From the NCBI RefSeq assembly GCF_001866055.1, contig NZ_MLQS01000017.1, positions 252,898-316,897 on the forward strand: a DNA stretch of 64,000 bases, written 5' to 3'. The notes below the pieces were generated by a model, which was not told the DNA's origin, did no database searches, and saw only the letters and a list, made by a program, of their open reading frames with translations. This DNA comes from Anaerobacillus alkalidiazotrophicus (lineage in GTDB: Bacteria > Bacillota > Bacilli > Bacillales_H > Anaerobacillaceae). A program made the translations under genes and the position numbers. Positions 61,792 to 64,000 of this stretch are shown here, in pieces (the first letter of the stretch is position 1; every line of letters begins with the position of its first letter).

Positions 61792-62457
61792 ATGTCATCA
61801 CACCAAGACAAGGTTTATATCGAGATTATACGTGAACTTAATCGAATTATTCAAGAAGATGACTTGAAGGCTGGGGATAAACTCCCATCGGAAAGAGAAC
61901 TTTCAGATCGATTACAAGTGGGCCGTTCTTCTGTACGAGAAGCCCTTAGATCACTTGAATTATTGGATCTAATTGAAACGAGACGAGGGGAAGGAACGTT
62001 TATAAAAACGATTGGTGGACATCGCTTGGTAGAGGTGCTAGCAAGTTTCTTTTTAAGGGAGGAAAAAGCTAGAAGTGACCTAGCCGAGACGAGGAAAATC
62101 GTTGAAGTTGAGGCTCTTCGCTTAGCTTGTGAGAGAATTAATGAAGAGCAAATATCAAATCTGGAAAGATTGATTGAACAGTCAAAAAGTTGTTTAGGGA
62201 AAGGCGACTTACCTGTTGAAGAAGATTATTTATTTCATAAAACCATTGTAGAAGCTTGTCAAAATCGTTTAATGGTTAATATTTGGATTTCACTTGTAGA
62301 GTATAGCAAAGTAACTTTACGGGAATCCTTGTCTAGAAAAGGGAGAGCTGAAATCTCAGTAAACGAACATGAACAGATTTTGGATGGACTAAAAAATAGA
62401 GATGAAAAAAAAGCGATTTCCGCAATGGAAAATCATCTCGAAAAAAGTCGTTTTTAA
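61792..62457 (+). CDS. FadR-type GntR-family transcriptional regulator
   Basis: 221 residues. The N-terminal GntR winged helix (about 5-72) shows LKAGDKLPSERELSDRLQVG and RSSVREALRSLELLDLIETR. The C-terminal FCD effector domain (about 85-215) has LAETRKIVEVEALRLA and late H(E)QILDGL metal-ligand-type residues. ATG 61792 follows AAAGGTGG by 9 bases; frames extending to 61750 have no site. Its place right before accDA suggests it may act on them or on acid/fatty metabolism, as FCD regulators do, but this is inference. Its own promoter region is formed by repeat C4. Confidence 0.85.
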   Translation: MSSHQDKVYIEIIRELNRIIQEDDLKAGDKLPSERELSDRLQVGRSSVREALRSLELLDLIETRRGEGTFIKTIGGHRLVEVLASFFLREEKARSDLAETRKIVEVEALRLACERINEEQISNLERLIEQSKSCLGKGDLPVEEDYLFHKTIVEACQNRLMVNIWISLVEYSKVTLRESLSRKGRAEISVNEHEQILDGLKNRDEKKAISAMENHLEKSRF

Positions 62458-62480
62458 TAAAAAAATGTATAAAAAGCGGT

Positions 62481-62521
62481 AATTGTTTATCTTGAAACAA
62501 TTGAATTTATTATGGTATGAT
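62481..62521 (+). promoter_or_regulatory. Candidate accDA promoter with overlapping inverted repeat
   Basis: AATTGTTT (62481-62488) and AAACAATT (62495-62502) are perfect inverted repeats around ATCTTG. The right arm overlaps TTGAAA (62492-62497), which stands 18 bases before TATGAT (62516-62521). This is the pattern of a repressor site on the -35 box; the GntR-type protein just upstream is the natural candidate, not proven. Confidence 0.5.
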
Positions 62522-62571
62522 TTATGAAAATTTTGATTGAATGTGATCTTGTCCAGTAGAGAGGTGTAACT

Positions 62572-63426
62572 GTGTTAAGAGATTTATTTTCTAAGAAAAA
62601 AAAATATGCGACGATTCCGTCTGAGCAGGCAAAAATGGATATTCCAGAAGGACTTATGACTAAATGTCCAAAGTGTAAAACGATTATGTATACGAAAGAA
62701 TTGAAGAAAAATTTATATGTTTGTGATTCTTGTGGGTTTCACCATCGTATCACAGCTTATGATAGAATTAATAGCTTAGTTGAAGAAGGTACATTTATTG
62801 AATATGATAGTGACATGGTTTCCAAAGATCCGTTATCATTTCCGTCTTATCTAGAAAAAACGAAGGCTGATCGTGAGAAAACGGGGCTAAATGAAGCCGT
62901 TGTTACTGGACAAGGTCAAATGGCAAATATGACAATTGTTATTGCCGTTATGGATGCTCGCTTTAGAATGGGGAGTATGGGATCTGTTGTTGGAGAAAAA
63001 ATTACAAGGGCTATTGAAAAAGCCATTGAGATACATGCGCCATTTATCCTTTTTTCTGCTTCAGGTGGAGCTAGAATGCAGGAGGGAGTATTAAGCCTAA
63101 TGCAAATGGCAAAGACGAGTGCCGCCCTAAAAAAACTAAGTAATGAAGGTGGTTTATTTATTTCTGTTATGACACACCCGACAACTGGTGGTGTATCAGC
63201 AAGTTTTGCTTCACTTGGGGATTATAACTTCGCTGAGCCAGGTGCTCTAATTGGTTTTGCAGGGAGAAGAATTATTGAACAAACGATACGTCAAGAACTC
63301 CCGGAAGATTTCCAAACCGCTGAGTTTTTGTTAAAACACGGGCAATTAGATAAAGTAATTTCACGTTTGGAAATGAAACAGACATTAACATTTGTTTTAG
63401 ATATACATCGCAATATTTACTCGTAA
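62572..63426 (+). CDS. accD: Acetyl-CoA carboxylase carboxyltransferase subunit beta
   Basis: 284 residues. The N-terminal four-cysteine zinc ribbon has Cys32, Cys35, Cys51 and Cys54 (KCPKCKT ... VCDSCGFH). The carboxyltransferase crotonase-like core shows [12 protein letters not shown] (about 162-173) and [14 protein letters not shown] (about 204-217). It forms the carboxyltransferase half with AccA, which moves CO2 from biotin to acetyl-CoA to give malonyl-CoA. GTG start behind GAGAGGTG. accA follows 17 bases after the stop. In Bacillus accDA feeds fatty acid synthesis; FapR control is not expected for these genes and no FapR box was seen. Confidence 0.96.
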   Translation: MLRDLFSKKKKYATIPSEQAKMDIPEGLMTKCPKCKTIMYTKELKKNLYVCDSCGFHHRITAYDRINSLVEEGTFIEYDSDMVSKDPLSFPSYLEKTKADREKTGLNEAVVTGQGQMANMTIVIAVMDARFRMGSMGSVVGEKITRAIEKAIEIHAPFILFSASGGARMQEGVLSLMQMAKTSAALKKLSNEGGLFISVMTHPTTGGVSASFASLGDYNFAEPGALIGFAGRRIIEQTIRQELPEDFQTAEFLLKHGQLDKVISRLEMKQTLTFVLDIHRNIYS

Positions 63427-63443
63427 AAGGAGGTGTAGATAAT

Positions 63444-64000
63444 ATGGCCAATGAACTACATTTTGAAAAACCGATTATTGAATTAAAAACAAAAATCGAA
63501 GAGTTAAAAAAATTTACTGAAGATAAAGGTATAGATTTATCAGGAGAAATTGTTAAATTAGAAGAAAGACTACTTCAGCTTGAGAATGAAATATATGGCA
63601 ACATGAAACCATGGGATCGTGTTCAAATCGCTCGTCACAGTGATCGCCCAACCACAATGGACTATATATCTTATATGTTTACAGATTTTATTGAATTGCA
63701 TGGTGATCGTTTGTATGGTGATGATGAGGCTATTGTTGCTGGAATCGCTAAATTTAACGGGATGCCGATAACAGTCATCGGTCATCAGCGAGGGAAAGAT
63801 ACAAAAGAAAATCTACGCCGTAATTTTGGGATGCCGCACCCTGAAGGCTATCGAAAAGCCTTAAGACTTATGAAACAAGCAGAGAAGTTTAAAAGGCCAA
63901 TTATTTGTTTTATTGATACAAAGGGAGCCTATCCAGGTAAAGCTGCAGAAGAAAGAGGGCAAAGTGAAGCCATCGCTAGAAACCTTCTTGAAATGGCGGG
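63444..64000 (+). CDS. accA: Acetyl-CoA carboxylase carboxyltransferase subunit alpha, 5' part
   Basis: The first 185 codons; the gene continues past the window. ATG 63444 follows AAAGGAGGTG by 8 bases. The N-terminus [20 protein letters not shown] is the usual helical lead, followed by [20 protein letters not shown] and the crotonase core with [21 protein letters not shown] and [11 protein letters not shown] (AYPG). Partner of accD immediately upstream. Confidence 0.96.
   Translation, partial: MANELHFEKPIIELKTKIEELKKFTEDKGIDLSGEIVKLEERLLQLENEIYGNMKPWDRVQIARHSDRPTTMDYISYMFTDFIELHGDRLYGDDEAIVAGIAKFNGMPITVIGHQRGKDTKENLRRNFGMPHPEGYRKALRLMKQAEKFKRPIICFIDTKGAYPGKAAEERGQSEAIARNLLEMA

Overview
The window reads as the chromosome of a low-GC, endospore-forming member of the Bacillaceae. 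Sporulation genes (an alpha/beta SASP, ytfJ/gerW, ytrH, ytrI), a T-box in front of tyrS, strong AGGAGG-type ribosome binding sites, frequent GTG/TTG starts and an almost gene-by-gene match to the sftA-murC-ytxGHJ-aroA-ccpA ... dnaE-ytsJ-accDA stretch of Bacillus subtilis all support this. A sodium-type MotPS stator and several expanded non-coding repeat families would suit an alkaliphilic or haloalkaliphilic relative (inference only). No prophage, CRISPR array, rRNA or tRNA gene, or complete insertion sequence was seen.

Layout. 1-5 kb: 3' end of sftA, a 63-residue unknown protein, a nicotinate phosphoribosyltransferase-like gene, an MscS channel, murC. 5-12 kb: M29 aminopeptidase (minus strand), ytxG-ytxH-brxC(ytxJ), an unusual FtsA/PilM-like ATPase (minus strand), aroA (chorismate mutase-DAHP synthase). 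12-20 kb: ccpA-motP-motS, an MTA/SAH nucleosidase, a class A penicillin-binding protein (minus strand). 20-32 kb: T-box-tyrS, rpsD (minus strand, long leader), dgcP, refZ, ezrA, a small membrane protein, iscS/nifZ-thiI, SASP. 32-40 kb: ytcJ, nadK2 (minus), sppA-sppI-ytfI-ytfJ, tpx, ytxK. 40-50 kb: ackA, a YhaM-like exoribonuclease paralogue, an EcsC-family protein, an alpha/beta hydrolase, argG-argH, universal stress protein, small ORFs, ytkK. 50-64 kb: M24 peptidase (minus), ytkL, a small membrane protein, ytoI, nrnA, ytrI and ytrH (minus), dnaE, ytsJ, a FadR-type GntR regulator, accD and the start of accA.

Working groups of genes: cell wall and division (murC, PBP, ezrA, sftA, FtsA-like, refZ); sulfur transfer for thiamine and 4-thiouridine (iscS/nifZ, thiI); membrane stress proteolysis (sppA with its inhibitor sppI); carbon overflow and its control (ccpA, ackA, ytsJ); arginine synthesis (argGH); malonyl-CoA synthesis (accDA) next to a candidate regulator; small RNA and dinucleotide turnover (nrnA, YhaM-like).

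The most unusual content is non-coding. Three families of structured repeats fill many intergenic spaces. Family A is a near-palindrome of about 115 bp. Family B is a 60-218 bp multi-hairpin element, at least nine copies in several states of completeness, whose core hairpin keeps conserved flanks while the stem sequence changes with pairing preserved. Family C is a GC-richer 50-370 bp element. They often sit end to end between convergent genes, and one family B copy lies directly in front of the nucleosidase ribosome binding site. The best protein-level curiosity is the FtsA/PilM-like ATPase, with a long C-terminal half that looks like repeated small beta-rich modules.
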